From NCBI GenBank assembly GCA_902627325.1, contig CACOIM010000008.1:1-49212 (forward strand): a stretch of DNA of 49,212 nt, read 5' to 3'. Below, one piece after another: positions 9,533-19,453 of the stretch. The first letter of the stretch is position 1; each line of letters opens with the position of its first letter. The notes under the pieces were generated by a model, which saw nothing but the letters and a program-made list of their open reading frames with translations, searched no databases and was not told where the DNA came from. The position numbers and the translations under genes are program-made. The stretch is from an uncultured Prochlorococcus sp. GTDB lineage: Bacteria; Cyanobacteriota; Cyanobacteriia; PCC-6307; Cyanobiaceae.

Positions 9533-10054
9533 TTACAAATAAACATCAATATTACTTCTACCAGAAGTCTTAAGCCAATTTTCAATATCTAGATAGCCTC
9601 CTGGATATAACCTTACAGCCTTAATCCAAACTTCTGCTGCCTTATCAAACCAAATATCTCTTTGATCAAAATCTCCACTTTGTTCAGCATATCTTCCTCT
9701 TTTTTCATATATTAAACCAATATTTTTAAGACAAGATGGTTGTTTGGGATTTTCAATTAATGCTTTCTTATATGTTTCAATAGCGAGATCTTCATCACCA
9801 TTACTCATATAAATTATGGCCATATTTTTTAAAGTCTCCCCTCTATCAATAGGACTTTCTTCTAACAATAGACTTTCTTGATAATTTTCAAGAGCTTCTG
9901 AATAATCTCCATTATTTTGGGCAGCTAAACCATCTCGGTAATATATATACGCCTTTTTTTCTTTTTCAGCGATTGGGAGGACTTTTACGATTGATTCTGC
10001 TATTACTGTAAAAGCTTTATCTATGAAATTGTCTCTGTTTTGATTGCTAGGCAC
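9533..10054 (-). CDS. ycf3: Photosystem I assembly protein Ycf3
   Basis: TPR chaperone acting on the stromal/cytoplasmic thylakoid face in assembly of PsaA/PsaB. It has 173 residues, the usual length, with three TPR units between about residues 35 and 160, for example [19 protein letters not shown] and [20 protein letters not shown]. The family N-terminal block [12 protein letters not shown] is present. Divergent from the copper ATPase gene, with a 115-base gap that must hold both promoters. Confidence 0.97.
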   Translation of the reverse strand: MPSNQNRDNFIDKAFTVIAESIVKVLPIAEKEKKAYIYYRDGLAAQNNGDYSEALENYQESLLLEESPIDRGETLKNMAIIYMSNGDEDLAIETYKKALIENPKQPSCLKNIGLIYEKRGRYAEQSGDFDQRDIWFDKAAEVWIKAVRLYPGGYLDIENWLKTSGRSNIDVYL

Positions 10055-10169
10055 TTTAAATTTTTAATAAAATAAATAGAAAATTAAGATTCAACTATTT
10101 AAAAAGGATTACTAACATTTATGCTAGTAATTAATAAACTATAAGTATTTTAAGCTATTCAAAAGAGAT

Positions 10170-12473
10170 ATGAAAAGCATCCAAATTTATATTAGCGGAA
10201 TGAAATGTGGAGGATGTGTTCAAACTGTTGAAAGAATAATAAATAATAGTGAAGGGACTAAAAATGTAACCGTAAATCTTCTTACAGAAAGTGCCTACTT
10301 TGATATCAAAAATAACAAGTTAGATATAAAAGAAATATTGGATAATCTGTCTAGCAATGGATTTCCCTCCAAAATCTATACAAATGATTTTTCAGAAAAG
10401 ATTAATAAAGCAGAACTAGATAAAAAACAAAAATGGATTGACAAATGGAAAAAACTTAATTTTGCATTTATTCTTTTATTTATTTCAGTATTAGGTCACT
10501 TAGCTGAAGGCGGTTATATTAAGTCCTCATTGCTTGGAAACATATATTTTCATGCATCCATAGCTACTACTGCACTCCTTTTCCCTGGCAGACCAATAAT
10601 AATTAAAGGTTTTAAATCATTTTTACTAAATAGACCAGACATGGATACTCTCGTAGCGCTCGGAGTAACAAGTGCTTATCTAACAAGTCTAATATCCTTA
10701 ATCTTCCCCGAGAGTGGATTCCCTTGTTTTTTCAATGAACCCGTAATGTTATTAGGTTTTATACTACTTGGACGTTTTTTAGAAGACAGAGCTAAATATC
10801 AAACCGGATCTTCAATAAATGAATTATTAGATTTACAGCCCGAAAAAACTCTTATTTATGATAAGAATGAAAACATTAAGGAAATTAGAGTAAGTACATT
10901 AAGTCCTAATGATGAAATCAAAATCCTTGCTGGTGATCGGGTGCCTGCAGATTGTATTGTTTTAGAGGGAAATTCTTTAATAGATGTCTCACATATTACT
11001 GGTGAATCAAAACCTATTGAAGTCAATGAAGGCGATAACTTACTGAATGGCTCTCTTAATTTAAACTCAAGTTTACGCTTAAAAGTGATTAAAGTAGGAT
11101 CTGATACTTCATTAGCCAAACTTGTAAATCTTATTGAATCTGTTCAATCACAAAAGCCATCTATCCAAAGATTAGCGGATCAAATAGCTGGGAAATTTAC
11201 ATATTTTGTACTTCTAACATCGATATCAAGCTTCATTTTTTGGTGGCAAATAGCTTTTAGATTATGGCCAAGTCTTACCAAAGCTGAAAATATTGGTTTG
11301 TCTATTCATAACAATCATTCATTACACAGCTCTTTAGGAAGTAACGCAGATAACCCTCTTACTCTTGCGATACAACTATCTATAGCGGTCCTAGTAGTTG
11401 CTTGTCCATGCGCTTTAGGATTAGCAACTCCCACTGTGATTACAGTTGCTTCTGGCAAGGCTGCAAAAAAAGGTATTCTTTTTAAAGGTGGCGACAAAAT
11501 AGAGATTGCCTCAAAAATAGATTCAATTATTTTTGATAAGACTGGTACACTGACAAAAGGATCACCCTATATTGTTGGCTACGTTGGAAGTAAGGATGAA
11601 ACTTTTCTTTTGCAAATAGCTGCAAGTTTAGAAAGTGATAGTAGACATCCACTTGCAAAATCGCTGATTGAGGAAGCAAAAAGACAAAATCTAAATTTAT
11701 TCCCAATCAAAAATATAAAAACAGAGACTGGTCGAGGGATCTCAGGCAAATTAAGTTCAATCGATGGAGAAATAAAAGTAGGAAATTTACAGTGGTTAGA
11801 GTGCCACAATGTTGCAATAAGTCATGAAATTAAAAATAAGATCAATTCAAGTGAGATGCAGAAATATACCATAATAGGTGTAAGCATATCTACAAATTTT
11901 ATCGGTTGTATTCTATTCGGAGATACATTAAGAGACGATGCTCTATCTACAATTGAAAAATTAAGAAAAGAGAAACTTGACATTTATATTTTTAGTGGAG
12001 ATAGAAAAGAATCTGTTGTTGATTTAGGACGAAAACTAAATTGCAAAATAAATGACTTAAAATGGGAACTTTTACCTGAAGAAAAACTAAAAAATATTGA
12101 AAAATTGAAAAGTCATAATAAACAAAGAGTCGCAATGGTGGGAGATGGGATTAATGATGCCCCTGCTTTAGCCGCGTCAAACCTTGGAATTGCTGTTGGA
12201 TCAGGTACACAAATAGCCAAAGCCAATGCAGATCTAGTCTTGATGGGTAATAAATTAAATGGTCTTGACTATGCTTTTAAGCTTTCAAAAAAAGCTATTA
12301 AAAAAATTAAACATAATTTATATTGGGCCTTTGGATATAATTTAATAGCAATTCCTTTAGCGGCTGGCGTACTATATCCTAAATTCGGAATACTTTTATC
12401 ACCTTCAATTGCAGCATTATTAATGGCTATCAGCTCAATTACAGTTGTAATTAATGCGTTAACTTTGAAGTAA
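10170..12473 (+). CDS. Copper-type P1B ATPase
   Basis: Heavy-metal translocating ATPase, probably for Cu(I). Domains in order: an N-terminal HMA domain with GMKCGGC (residues 10-16); several membrane helices; the actuator TGES loop near residue 276; a membrane CPC motif in VACPCALG near residue 412; the phosphorylation site DKTGTLTKG near Asp456; and the hinge GDGINDAPA near residue 658. CPC plus CxxC-type HMA indicates monovalent copper. Cyanobacteria use such pumps either at the cell membrane (CtaA) or thylakoid (PacS) to supply plastocyanin; which one this is cannot be told here. The stop is immediately followed by the tmk ATG. Confidence 0.93.
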   Translation: MKSIQIYISGMKCGGCVQTVERIINNSEGTKNVTVNLLTESAYFDIKNNKLDIKEILDNLSSNGFPSKIYTNDFSEKINKAELDKKQKWIDKWKKLNFAFILLFISVLGHLAEGGYIKSSLLGNIYFHASIATTALLFPGRPIIIKGFKSFLLNRPDMDTLVALGVTSAYLTSLISLIFPESGFPCFFNEPVMLLGFILLGRFLEDRAKYQTGSSINELLDLQPEKTLIYDKNENIKEIRVSTLSPNDEIKILAGDRVPADCIVLEGNSLIDVSHITGESKPIEVNEGDNLLNGSLNLNSSLRLKVIKVGSDTSLAKLVNLIESVQSQKPSIQRLADQIAGKFTYFVLLTSISSFIFWWQIAFRLWPSLTKAENIGLSIHNNHSLHSSLGSNADNPLTLAIQLSIAVLVVACPCALGLATPTVITVASGKAAKKGILFKGGDKIEIASKIDSIIFDKTGTLTKGSPYIVGYVGSKDETFLLQIAASLESDSRHPLAKSLIEEAKRQNLNLFPIKNIKTETGRGISGKLSSIDGEIKVGNLQWLECHNVAISHEIKNKINSSEMQKYTIIGVSISTNFIGCILFGDTLRDDALSTIEKLRKEKLDIYIFSGDRKESVVDLGRKLNCKINDLKWELLPEEKLKNIEKLKSHNKQRVAMVGDGINDAPALAASNLGIAVGSGTQIAKANADLVLMGNKLNGLDYAFKLSKKAIKKIKHNLYWAFGYNLIAIPLAAGVLYPKFGILLSPSIAALLMAISSITVVINALTLK

Positions 12474-13112
12474 ATGAAAGGGAAATTTATTGTTCTAGAG
12501 GGAATTGATGGATGTGGGAAAACGACTCAAATAAAAGAACTTTCTGAATGGTTACCAAAAAGTGGTTTAATCAATAAAAATGCAACATTAATAAAAACAA
12601 GAGAACCAGGAGGTAGCATTCTAGGAAGAGAAATCAGAGATATGATTTTAAATAATGATAAAGCAAATCCACCATCGAACTTAACGGAATTACTTCTATA
12701 TTATGCTGATAGAGCCGAGCATATTTCTAAAATAATATTACCTGCATTACAAAATGGAAATTGGATAATAAGTGATAGATTTTCAGGATCAACATTAGCT
12801 TATCAAGGCTATGGTAGAGACATAGATGTAGATATTATTAAAAAATTAGAAAATATTGTTTGTCCTAATATAAAACCAGACATAACATTTCTTTTACAAA
12901 TCTCACCGGAAGAAAGTATAAAAAGAAGACAGAATAAAGTCGCAGATAGAATTGAATCCGAAGGATTAGAATTTCTCAAGAAAGTTAACCATGGATTTCA
13001 ATTAATTGCTTTAGAAAATAATTGGAAAATAATCAAAGCCTCCAAAGATTTAAAGTCGATATCACAACAAATTCAAACGTCATTAATCAATAAATTCTCT
13101 TTAAACAAATAA
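12474..13112 (+). CDS. tmk: Thymidylate kinase
   Basis: Phosphorylates dTMP to dTDP for DNA synthesis. The P-loop [11 protein letters not shown] is at residues 9-19, followed by REPGGSILG for dTMP binding, the DRF motif ([13 protein letters not shown]) and a lid DRIESEG. The length of 212 residues is normal. The start ATG abuts the stop of the copper ATPase and the gene precedes holB by 11 bases, the tmk-holB order seen in many bacteria. Confidence 0.97.
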   Translation: MKGKFIVLEGIDGCGKTTQIKELSEWLPKSGLINKNATLIKTREPGGSILGREIRDMILNNDKANPPSNLTELLLYYADRAEHISKIILPALQNGNWIISDRFSGSTLAYQGYGRDIDVDIIKKLENIVCPNIKPDITFLLQISPEESIKRRQNKVADRIESEGLEFLKKVNHGFQLIALENNWKIIKASKDLKSISQQIQTSLINKFSLNK

Positions 13113-13123
13113 TAATTAATTTT

Positions 13124-14068
13124 ATGAATATTAAATTTAAAAATGAAATGAATTTAAAATTTGACAAAATAATACAAGAAAATGTCATCTCGAATGCTTA
13201 TATTTTTTATGGTCCCGCAAATACAGGTAAAAAAGAGACAGCCTTAAGATTTTTTTCAGAAATAATAAGAGCAAATAATTCTGATTTAGATGTATACACA
13301 AAAATTAAAGAAAATAATTATCCTGACTATTTAAAAATTGAACCAACATTCATACACAAAGGAAATCTTATTAATCAATCAGAAATAAATAAAGAAAATA
13401 ATCAAAATACTAAACCTTTGATCAGAATTGAGCAGATCCGCAATATCAAAGTTTTCTTAAGCAAAAGATCGATCCAATCTACAAAAAAATTCATACTAAT
13501 AGACAATGCTCATCTATTGAATGAGTCTTCATCAAATTGCTTATTAAAAACTCTAGAAGAGCCAACAAATGGAGTTTTTATTTTATTAACATCAAGATTG
13601 AATTTATTACTAGATACAGTTATATCAAGATGTCAAACAATAAGATTCAAGCCATATTCAGATAAAGATTTAAGGCAATTTATCAAAAATTCAAAATATA
13701 ACAACCTGGATGTTTTATCAGATAGTGATGTTTTGGAAAACTTAATCTTTATATCTAATGGATCTCCAGGAAAGCTATTAGATAATTTAGACATTTGGAA
13801 TCAAATACCTAAAACAATTAAAAATGAAATTGAATTTCCTCTCAAAAATTATGAGATTATTTTGAATTTAGCTAAAAATATTGCAAATCTTCTGGATTTA
13901 AATCAACAAGAATTTCTCTTAAACTATATACAAAGGAATTGGTGGAAAAGGACAAAAAATAAGAAAATAGCTGAAATACTGGAAACAATCAAAAATAATA
14001 TTTATTCAAACGTACAACCAAGAGTGTCTTGGGAAGTAGGCTTATTAAAAATAAAATTTGAAGAATAG
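13124..14068 (+). CDS. holB: DNA polymerase III delta' subunit
   Basis: Clamp-loader subunit of the replicase. The degenerate P-loop is GPANTGKKE near residue 30, and the family hallmark SSNCLLKTLEEP lies near residue 142 with SRCQTIRF after it. At 314 residues it is close to family length. It lies 11 bases behind tmk. No CxxC zinc module is visible between the P-loop and the sensor region. That fits the delta' rather than the tau/gamma type. Convergent with rpaA (4 bases between stops). Confidence 0.92.
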   Translation: MNIKFKNEMNLKFDKIIQENVISNAYIFYGPANTGKKETALRFFSEIIRANNSDLDVYTKIKENNYPDYLKIEPTFIHKGNLINQSEINKENNQNTKPLIRIEQIRNIKVFLSKRSIQSTKKFILIDNAHLLNESSSNCLLKTLEEPTNGVFILLTSRLNLLLDTVISRCQTIRFKPYSDKDLRQFIKNSKYNNLDVLSDSDVLENLIFISNGSPGKLLDNLDIWNQIPKTIKNEIEFPLKNYEIILNLAKNIANLLDLNQQEFLLNYIQRNWWKRTKNKKIAEILETIKNNIYSNVQPRVSWEVGLLKIKFEE

Positions 14069-14072
14069 AAAA

Positions 14073-14846
14073 TTATGTATTAATTAAATTAGATTCTCTC
14101 GAGTTAATAAATTCATCTCTTGCTACATCTACTTGGTTTCCTGTAGGCAGTTCAAGACAATAACCTGCTCCATAGACTGTTTTTATAAATTGTGGTTTCC
14201 GTGGATCTGGTTCTAATTTTGTTCTTAAGTGCCTAACATGAACCCTGATAGTTTCAATGTCATCGTCCGGTTCATAACCCCAAACCTCTTTTAAAATTAG
14301 CGAGGGGGAGACAGTTTGACCGTGTCTTTGAAGTAGGCAATGTAATAATTCGAATTCCAGATGCGTTAATCTTACTGGAGAATTAAACCAGATCACCTCA
14401 AATCTTTCTGGAACTAATGTTAGTGGACCATAATTTAGTATCTCTTGTTGATTTGTAGAATTAAGTGCAACCCTATTAGTTCTTCTCAAAAGGGCTTTAA
14501 TACGAACATGAAGCTCCTCCAAATCAAAAGGTTTTGTAATGTAATCATCAGCTCCTGAATTAAAACCAGTTACTTTATCCTTTAAACCACCTAAGGCTGT
14601 GATCATTAAAATAGGAATACCTGATGTTCTATCATCTCTTCTCAATCGCTGACATAATGTGAGCCCGTCTACATTTGGGAGCATTAAATCTAACAGTATA
14701 AGATCTGGAGAATATTGCAAAGCTAAGGCTTGACCTTTAATTCCATCATCAGTTTTTAAAACATCAAAACCAGAGTGCTCAAGATGACCCGCAACTAAAT
14801 CGCGCATATCTCGATCGTCCTCTATTAATAGAATAGTAGTTTTCAT
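14073..14846 (-). CDS. rpaA: OmpR-family response regulator RpaA
   Basis: Receiver domain with D10/D11 and phospho-acceptor D53 (LLDLMLP), then a winged-helix domain. The block [20 protein letters not shown] and the end [13 protein letters not shown] match RpaA, the master output regulator of the cyanobacterial clock and light signalling, controlled by SasA and CikA. The length of 257 residues is normal. Its transcription starts from the 365-base gap on its right. With rpaB it gives both central light/clock regulators within 6 kb. Confidence 0.94.
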   Translation of the reverse strand: MKTTILLIEDDRDMRDLVAGHLEHSGFDVLKTDDGIKGQALALQYSPDLILLDLMLPNVDGLTLCQRLRRDDRTSGIPILMITALGGLKDKVTGFNSGADDYITKPFDLEELHVRIKALLRRTNRVALNSTNQQEILNYGPLTLVPERFEVIWFNSPVRLTHLEFELLHCLLQRHGQTVSPSLILKEVWGYEPDDDIETIRVHVRHLRTKLEPDPRKPQFIKTVYGAGYCLELPTGNQVDVARDEFINSRESNLINT

Positions 14847-15211
14847 ATTGATTACAAAAATAAAATTTTTAATATTCTCTCAATAATTTTTATTTATTGC
14901 AGACAATGCTTTGAAAGCACCTTGGATTAAGAAAACTGATAAATTCAATCGTACCAATAGTTTTTGGATAATTATACCAATCAAAGCCTAAAGAAATTTT
15001 ATAAATTCTTCCATTTTTTTTAACCTTTGCTTAATAATACACAATAAATTCAGTTATTTCTTGCACTATTTAGTTCCCAATTAACCCAAATTATGGAGAA
15101 CTAACTAAATTTTTAATTAAATTAAAGGATATATTATTTATTTGAGAAAATTAAAATTAATCCTCTTAAATAAAATAAGGTTTATCTTATATTGATATAA
15201 ATTTAGTAAAC
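14847..15211. other. Intergenic region, promoters of rpaA and the 116-residue gene
   Basis: 365 bases, strongly AT-rich, between two divergent genes. It must hold both promoters. A TTATATTGATATAA segment just before the rightward ATG contains a -10-like element. I see no open frame, RNA structure or repeat that I can support. Confidence 0.6.
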
Positions 15212-15562
15212 ATGGCTAAAAAACAATTTAACTATTCTGATTTATCCCCTAAAGAACTCGAACTATTGAAAGAAATCTATATAGAATTAAAGGTTAAAAG
15301 CATGACTTTAGCTGATTTAAAAGAATTTGCTACTGACAATATTTCTCTGCAAATTAAAAACACAATCGGAAATGATGAAGAAATAGACGCTTGGAAAGAG
15401 ATGGAAGAATTCTTTAAAGACGACTTTGAGGGTACTATAAAAGGCATTCAAATGAAGATAGGATCAAAAAATATTGCACAAAAAGACCCTTTTGTTAGAC
15501 AAGTTAAAGTTGAAGCTGCAAAGAAAGAAGATGAGAAAAAACTTGATATGTGGGAAGACTAA
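15212..15562 (+). CDS. Small conserved-type hypothetical protein, 116 residues
   Basis: Not assigned to a named family. The protein is charged and largely helical in appearance, with SDLSPKELELLKEIYIELK near the start and a Lys/Glu-rich end (VEAAKKEDEKKLDMWED). There is no signal peptide or membrane segment. The coding signal is good: an ATG after GTAAAC, a long clean frame and codon use like its neighbours. Its stop is about 10 bases from the end of a convergent Yfr2-family RNA, so the hairpin there may terminate both. Confidence 0.8.
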   Translation: MAKKQFNYSDLSPKELELLKEIYIELKVKSMTLADLKEFATDNISLQIKNTIGNDEEIDAWKEMEEFFKDDFEGTIKGIQMKIGSKNIAQKDPFVRQVKVEAAKKEDEKKLDMWED

Positions 15563-15570
15563 ATAGATTG

Positions 15571-15670
15571 AAATAAAAAAAAGACCCTTTTTTAAGGGCC
15601 TTATATAATGGTTTTCAACAAGTGTTTCCTTGTTTCCACTGCGAAAACCATTTACTCCTACACACTCACA
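15571..15670 (-). ncRNA. Yfr2-family (Cyano-1) small RNA, copy 1
   Basis: Read on the minus strand this is a short RNA of about 95-100 nt. It carries the family hallmark of two GGAAACA elements in tandem (GGAAACAAGGAAACA, bases 15637-15623) inside a loop closed by a perfect 10-bp stem (15643-15652 with 15607-15616). It ends in a rho-independent hairpin (AAGGCCCTT/AAGGGTCTT) followed by eight Ts. A near-identical layout occurs at 21.8 kb. Yfr2-type RNAs are abundant small RNAs of marine cyanobacteria; the 5' end is estimated from the shared GTAGGAG segment downstream of a -10-like TTATGTTAT. Confidence 0.9.
15573..15602 (-). terminator. Rho-independent terminator of Yfr2-family RNA copy 1
   Basis: On the minus strand a 9-bp GC-centred stem (one G-U pair) with a 4-base A loop is followed by a run of Ts. 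The + strand also forms the hairpin but with a shorter U tract, so it may serve the convergent gene that ends at 15562. Confidence 0.85.
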
Positions 15671-15680
15671 TAACATAACT

Positions 15681-16118
15681 TGTTTAGCATATTTTCGTGA
15701 GTATCAAATGTTTATCTACTTCAACTGTCACATGAAATTACTGTTATTTAACTTGGGAAACATACTTATAAATTTTCCTCTAGGAACTAAATATAAAAAG
15801 TACAAGAAATTGAATGATTTTAAAAATATAATAATATAGGGTTTCTTAAGAGATATCTCTATATCAATCAAGTGTGAACAGCATTAATTTTTTTCAATTT
15901 AGTAAATTAGCCTTCTTGTAAATAAAACCATAATTTATTTATATCCTTAAGGTGGTTATCCTGCTTCAAAGACAAATCAAAAATTTTTAAATAGTAACCT
16001 ATATCAATAAAATTGATATGAACCTTTTCTACAAATGAAATAAGAAAAATACATATTATAAAAAATATTCAGAAGAACCTAAACTTCAACCTGAAAAATT
16101 TAGAACAATTTCCTTTAT
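15681..16118. other. Gene-poor stretch
   Basis: Very AT-rich. Apart from the promoter of the Yfr2-family RNA at its left edge (TTATGTTATG on the minus strand) I see no supported gene. The + strand frame over 15630-15839 runs through the Yfr2 RNA and lacks coding character. Confidence 0.6.
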
Positions 16119-16358
16119 TCATTTTAATTTAAATTCATTGACAAGTATCTCTTTTATTAAGGATAAATCTGATGTGAATGCACCTTGAATATCTGTCTCC
16201 CCAGAATCTAAACAATATTCAAATACTCTTAAAGTGGCCTGATATATTTGTTCTTTAGATGCTCCAATATCTTCAATACCTCCTTCACCATAAAAAGAAA
16301 AAACATATTCTTGGAAATTCTTCATATTTTCATCTAAAGAAGAAGAATTTAAATTCAT
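16119..16358 (-). CDS. Small hypothetical protein, 79 residues
   Basis: An acidic protein of unknown family with MNLNSSSLDENMKNFQEYV at the start and a helical C terminus (TSDLSLIKEILVNEFKLK). No signal peptide or membrane helix. The central region GASKEQIYQATLRVFEYCLDS looks like a genuine amphipathic helix, and codon use matches core genes, so I take it as real. It stands alone between gene-poor stretches on the left edge of the accessory block. Confidence 0.7.
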   Translation of the reverse strand: MNLNSSSLDENMKNFQEYVFSFYGEGGIEDIGASKEQIYQATLRVFEYCLDSGETDIQGAFTSDLSLIKEILVNEFKLK

Positions 16359-16969
16359 AATTATTTACCCCAGATGATTAATATAAAATAAAACAAAACA
16401 ATAGTATTTAAGACTTTAAAGGATTAAATATACATAACTATGTATTTAAGTTTGCCTTGAATTTATGCATTCATAAATCAAACATAATATTTTGTTAATT
16501 ACACCAAAATTATTAGAGACTTGATATTAATTGAATATTTTTTGCTTATTCACCTATCAACACTGCATATGTCTTCAAAAATAATCCTTAAAAATAAAGC
16601 TGACAGATTTTTATGAATATAGAATTATTAAATCTTTTTTAATTAAATTTTCACCTAATGCATCCTTGAGACTATGAACTTTCAAATAGAAAAATATTTT
16701 AATAATCATGTTTTTTTGATATTTTTAATACATTAAATAATGTTCTAATAATATCAAAATAAAAACTTAAAGAATAAAACATAATTAAGTTATATCTGCA
16801 AAAATAAAGCATAAAAGCATATAAAAACAATATTATATATATTATTAAAAGAACAGTAAAAAGAACAATAGTATTTTGATTAAAGCCTCAAAAGATAAAG
16901 AGGCTATGATTACTTTCTGGCTAAGTTGATTAGAATCTGATCACAAATACAAAATCTCAGCTAAAACAC
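16359..16969. other. Gene-poor stretch of 611 bases
   Basis: Extremely AT-rich. Only frames under about 20 codons are seen on either strand. A 6-bp stem AGCCTC/GAGGCT lies at about 16886-16905, 70 bases before the SDR gene, without a U run. I assign nothing here. Confidence 0.6.
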
Positions 16970-17734
16970 ATGGTCTTGCCTATTAATAAACAAACTGTTC
17001 TAATTACAGGTGCAGGAAGAGGATTGGGTTCCGCAATATCAAAATCTTTTCATAGAGAGGGTGCAAAAGTAATAATTAATTACCGGAAATCATACGAGAG
17101 CGCGAAAAGGTTGAGTGATTATCTTGGAGAAAATGCACTCATAATTCAAGGAGATATCAGAAATAAAGAAGATGTAGTTCAAATGAGCAAAGAATTATCA
17201 GAGCAAAAAATTACAATTAATACAATTGTTCATAACGCAATTAATGATTATAAATTCAACGGAGAACAAAGGAAAAAAATTGAAGATATTGATTGGCAAG
17301 ATTTCCAAAATCAAATTGAAACGAGTCAAAAAGGTTTTTTAAATTTACTAAGTATTTTTACACCAAATATGAGAAAGGGCGGCTTTGGAAGATTTATAAC
17401 AGTTGGCACAAATTTATTTCAAAACCCTGTAGTCCCCTATCATGATTATACTGCGGCGAAGGGTGGATTATTATCAATAACAAGAACCGCAGCTATAGAT
17501 TTAGGACAATTTAATATAACTGTAAATATGATTTCAGGGGGTCTATTAAGGATAACAGATGCTAGCAAAGGCACTCCAGAAGAGGTTTTTGAGTATATAA
17601 AAAACATTACACCTCTAAGAAAAGTCACTACTATTGAAGATTTTTCAGATGCTGTATTATTTTTTGCTTCTCCTTGGTCGCGAGCCATAACAGGGCAAAA
17701 TCTTATAGTAGATGGAGGTTTAGTCTTAAGCTAA
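16970..17734 (+). CDS. Short-chain dehydrogenase/reductase (FabG-like)
   Basis: A Rossmann-fold NAD(P)-dependent oxidoreductase of 254 residues. The N-terminal cofactor motif TGAGRGLG lies at residues 14-21. The catalytic Tyr-Lys is in YTAAKGG. The tail GQNLIVDGGLVLS is typical of FabG-like classical SDRs. The usual NAG(I/V) motif is replaced by VHNAIND, seen in divergent members. Substrate unknown; it is not next to the fatty acid genes, so a role in fatty acid synthesis should not be assumed. It stands alone in the accessory block. Confidence 0.88.
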   Translation: MVLPINKQTVLITGAGRGLGSAISKSFHREGAKVIINYRKSYESAKRLSDYLGENALIIQGDIRNKEDVVQMSKELSEQKITINTIVHNAINDYKFNGEQRKKIEDIDWQDFQNQIETSQKGFLNLLSIFTPNMRKGGFGRFITVGTNLFQNPVVPYHDYTAAKGGLLSITRTAAIDLGQFNITVNMISGGLLRITDASKGTPEEVFEYIKNITPLRKVTTIEDFSDAVLFFASPWSRAITGQNLIVDGGLVLS

Positions 17735-17972
17735 CAAATTACTAAAATAGAAATAAAATAAGGCTTTAATCTATAAATTAATTTATAAGTAAAATGTTTT
17801 AATAATACAAAGTCATAGTGAAAAAATTAATAATTTCTCGTTAATAGATTTTAAATACACAGATAATTAAATATAAACTGCATTAATTGAATACTTTTAA
17901 CTAGACTATCAACATCAATTATTTAATTAAAAACAAATTCTAATCTACTTATAAAACCAAAAAACACATTTT

Positions 17973-18167
17973 ATGGCAGATAAAATTCCACCCAATATAA
18001 TTTTGCATAAAAGCAAAGAAGTCATTTTTTATATTTCAAATGATTATAGAAACCCCGTAAATATTGATTTATGGATCAAAAAGTTGAATCTTATCGAATA
18101 TAAAGGGATGATTATCCACAGTAAATGTATTTTTAATAGACTTAAAAGTGATACTTCTATAGATTAA
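17973..18167 (+). CDS. Small hypothetical protein, 64 residues
   Basis: A frame starting MADKIPPNIILHKSKEV and ending KSDTSID. No family is recognised, no membrane segment, basic overall. Start is the ATG after CACATTTT. It is flanked by gene-poor DNA, and the coding call rests only on a reasonable codon pattern and absence of better frames. Confidence 0.5.
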   Translation: MADKIPPNIILHKSKEVIFYISNDYRNPVNIDLWIKKLNLIEYKGMIIHSKCIFNRLKSDTSID

Positions 18168-18553
18168 GAAATAAAAGAGTAAAATTTAAAAGATTATTTT
18201 TTATTTGATATCAATATTTTTTTGAAATTTAGTAATTAGTTTAATAGAAATCAAAAACAAACCAATTGCTAATTTTGGAGTCAGTAAATAATTAATTTTT
18301 AATTGATTTATTAATTTTTTGGTTTATTGATAATAAGAACTTCATTAGACTACAAAATTTTTTCTACGTAATTTATTTATAAACTCTCTTAATTGAAAGC
18401 TAAATAGTTATTTATAAGTACATAAAGACACTTTTCACTCTTTAAAGCTAATAAATATTCTTTCACGGAAAAAGATATAAATCTAATACATTTAAGTATA
18501 AAAAACCATATTAAAACTTTTTGAATGAGTAGATACTAAAACCATAAAAATAG
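18168..18553. other. Gene-poor stretch
   Basis: 386 AT-rich bases with no supported gene or structure, ending at the AGGAGG that precedes the decayed YWDKEC copy. Confidence 0.6.
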
Positions 18554-18719
18554 AGGAGGTCTTATAAATTAGCTGCTCCGCACAAAATTCATCCCAAATT
18601 TCTAAATAATTTTAAGCAAAAAGATTTATCCTAAAAGTGCTTCTAATAATTCCCAAAAATATAATTACTGGGATAAAGAATGCTCTGATCATCCAACTAA
18701 TAATTCTTGTCTGATTTAA
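18554..18719 (+). pseudogene. Decayed copy of the small YWDKEC protein gene
   Basis: This is a relic of a gene like the intact one at 26327-26485. Both begin with AGGAGGTCTTAT (18554-18565 here). Here the start ATGAAACTC has become ATAAATTAG, and one base is lost before the matching CTCCG. The end is still readable: from 18666 the frame gives YWDKECSDHPTNNSC against YWDKECIDHPTSAHC in the intact copy, with a stop in the matching place. The middle is scrambled and a TAA interrupts the frame at 18603. Length from lost start to stop is 156 against 159 bases. Confidence 0.82.
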
Positions 18720-18852
18720 TGAAATTAAATAAGAAATTCACTTCATACTTATTCTTATTGTTATGTAATAAGAATAATTGGGTTTTCTAAAATTTTGATT
18801 AATAAAAGATTCAGGGGTTCAGTATCTAAAAAAACTTTTTAGGTTTTGTGAA

Positions 18853-19257
18853 CTATAAATCTTTTAATTCATCATATTCAAAATCTTTAACTTCACCGAA
18901 AGAGATATTTATTTTGATCTGTTTTGGATATCCTGAATCTTCTGCAATCTGCATCCAAATTTCTTCATCCTTTTTACTAAATATTGAATATTCCTTAAAC
19001 CAAATTTTTAAACCTTTACACTTTGAACTATCTTCTTCATCATCTATCCCAAAAAAATAAAATATTTCCATATAATTACCAAAAAATTGATCCCCAGACC
19101 AATAATCCATAGTTCTCTTTAAACCAAATTCATCAATAAAGAATTCTTGATATTCAAAAGATTTAAATTCTTCAAATAATTTTGGATTTGTGTTATGAAC
19201 ATCATTACCAATGATGAGAGTTATTTTTTTATCAACCATATAATTCAACCAATACAA
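18853..19257 (-). CDS. Hypothetical protein, 134 residues
   Basis: Unrecognised family. An acidic, aromatic-rich protein with VDKKITLIIGNDVHNTNP near the start, a DEEDSSKCKGLKIWF middle and a GEVKDFEYDELKDL end. The ATG at 19239 (MVDKK) is a likely alternative start, since the first six residues are hydrophobic-aromatic and may be untranslated. No signal peptide. A weak AT-rich hairpin (CCTAAAAAG) follows the stop on this strand. It is isolated in the accessory block. Confidence 0.62.
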   Translation of the reverse strand: MYWLNYMVDKKITLIIGNDVHNTNPKLFEEFKSFEYQEFFIDEFGLKRTMDYWSGDQFFGNYMEIFYFFGIDDEEDSSKCKGLKIWFKEYSIFSKKDEEIWMQIAEDSGYPKQIKINISFGEVKDFEYDELKDL

Positions 19258-19453
19258 TTTAAATATCTTCTTTAGATAATTTTAAACAAAAAAGGAATTT
19301 GTATTTCTATATTAAGTTTTAAAATACTTTTTCTCAATATTTGAAAACTTAAAGAATCCATATTCTGCAATATCAATTTATAAAGAAAAACTTTATATCC
19401 TTATAATCTTTATTAATTTTATTTATTTTTTTTATATTTTAATTAGTTTCTTA

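Noticed and set aside
10856-11809. Minus-strand ORFs inside the copper ATPase gene (10856-11119, 11315-11497, 11579-11809)
   Set aside because: All are antisense shadows of conserved P-type ATPase motifs.
15630-15839. + strand ORF of 69 codons and the minus ORF 15464-15676
   Set aside because: Both cross the Yfr2-family RNA hairpin and core, whose structure explains the sequence better; the minus ORF also covers the end of the 116-residue gene.
16886-16905. Short stem AGCCTC/GAGGCT before the SDR gene
   Set aside because: Only 6 bp and no U tract; could be an operator or chance.
18749-18777. Perfect 11-bp hairpin TTATTCTTATT/AATAAGAATAA
   Set aside because: Pure A-T stem with no U run in position; such pairs are expected by chance in this composition, so not called as a terminator.
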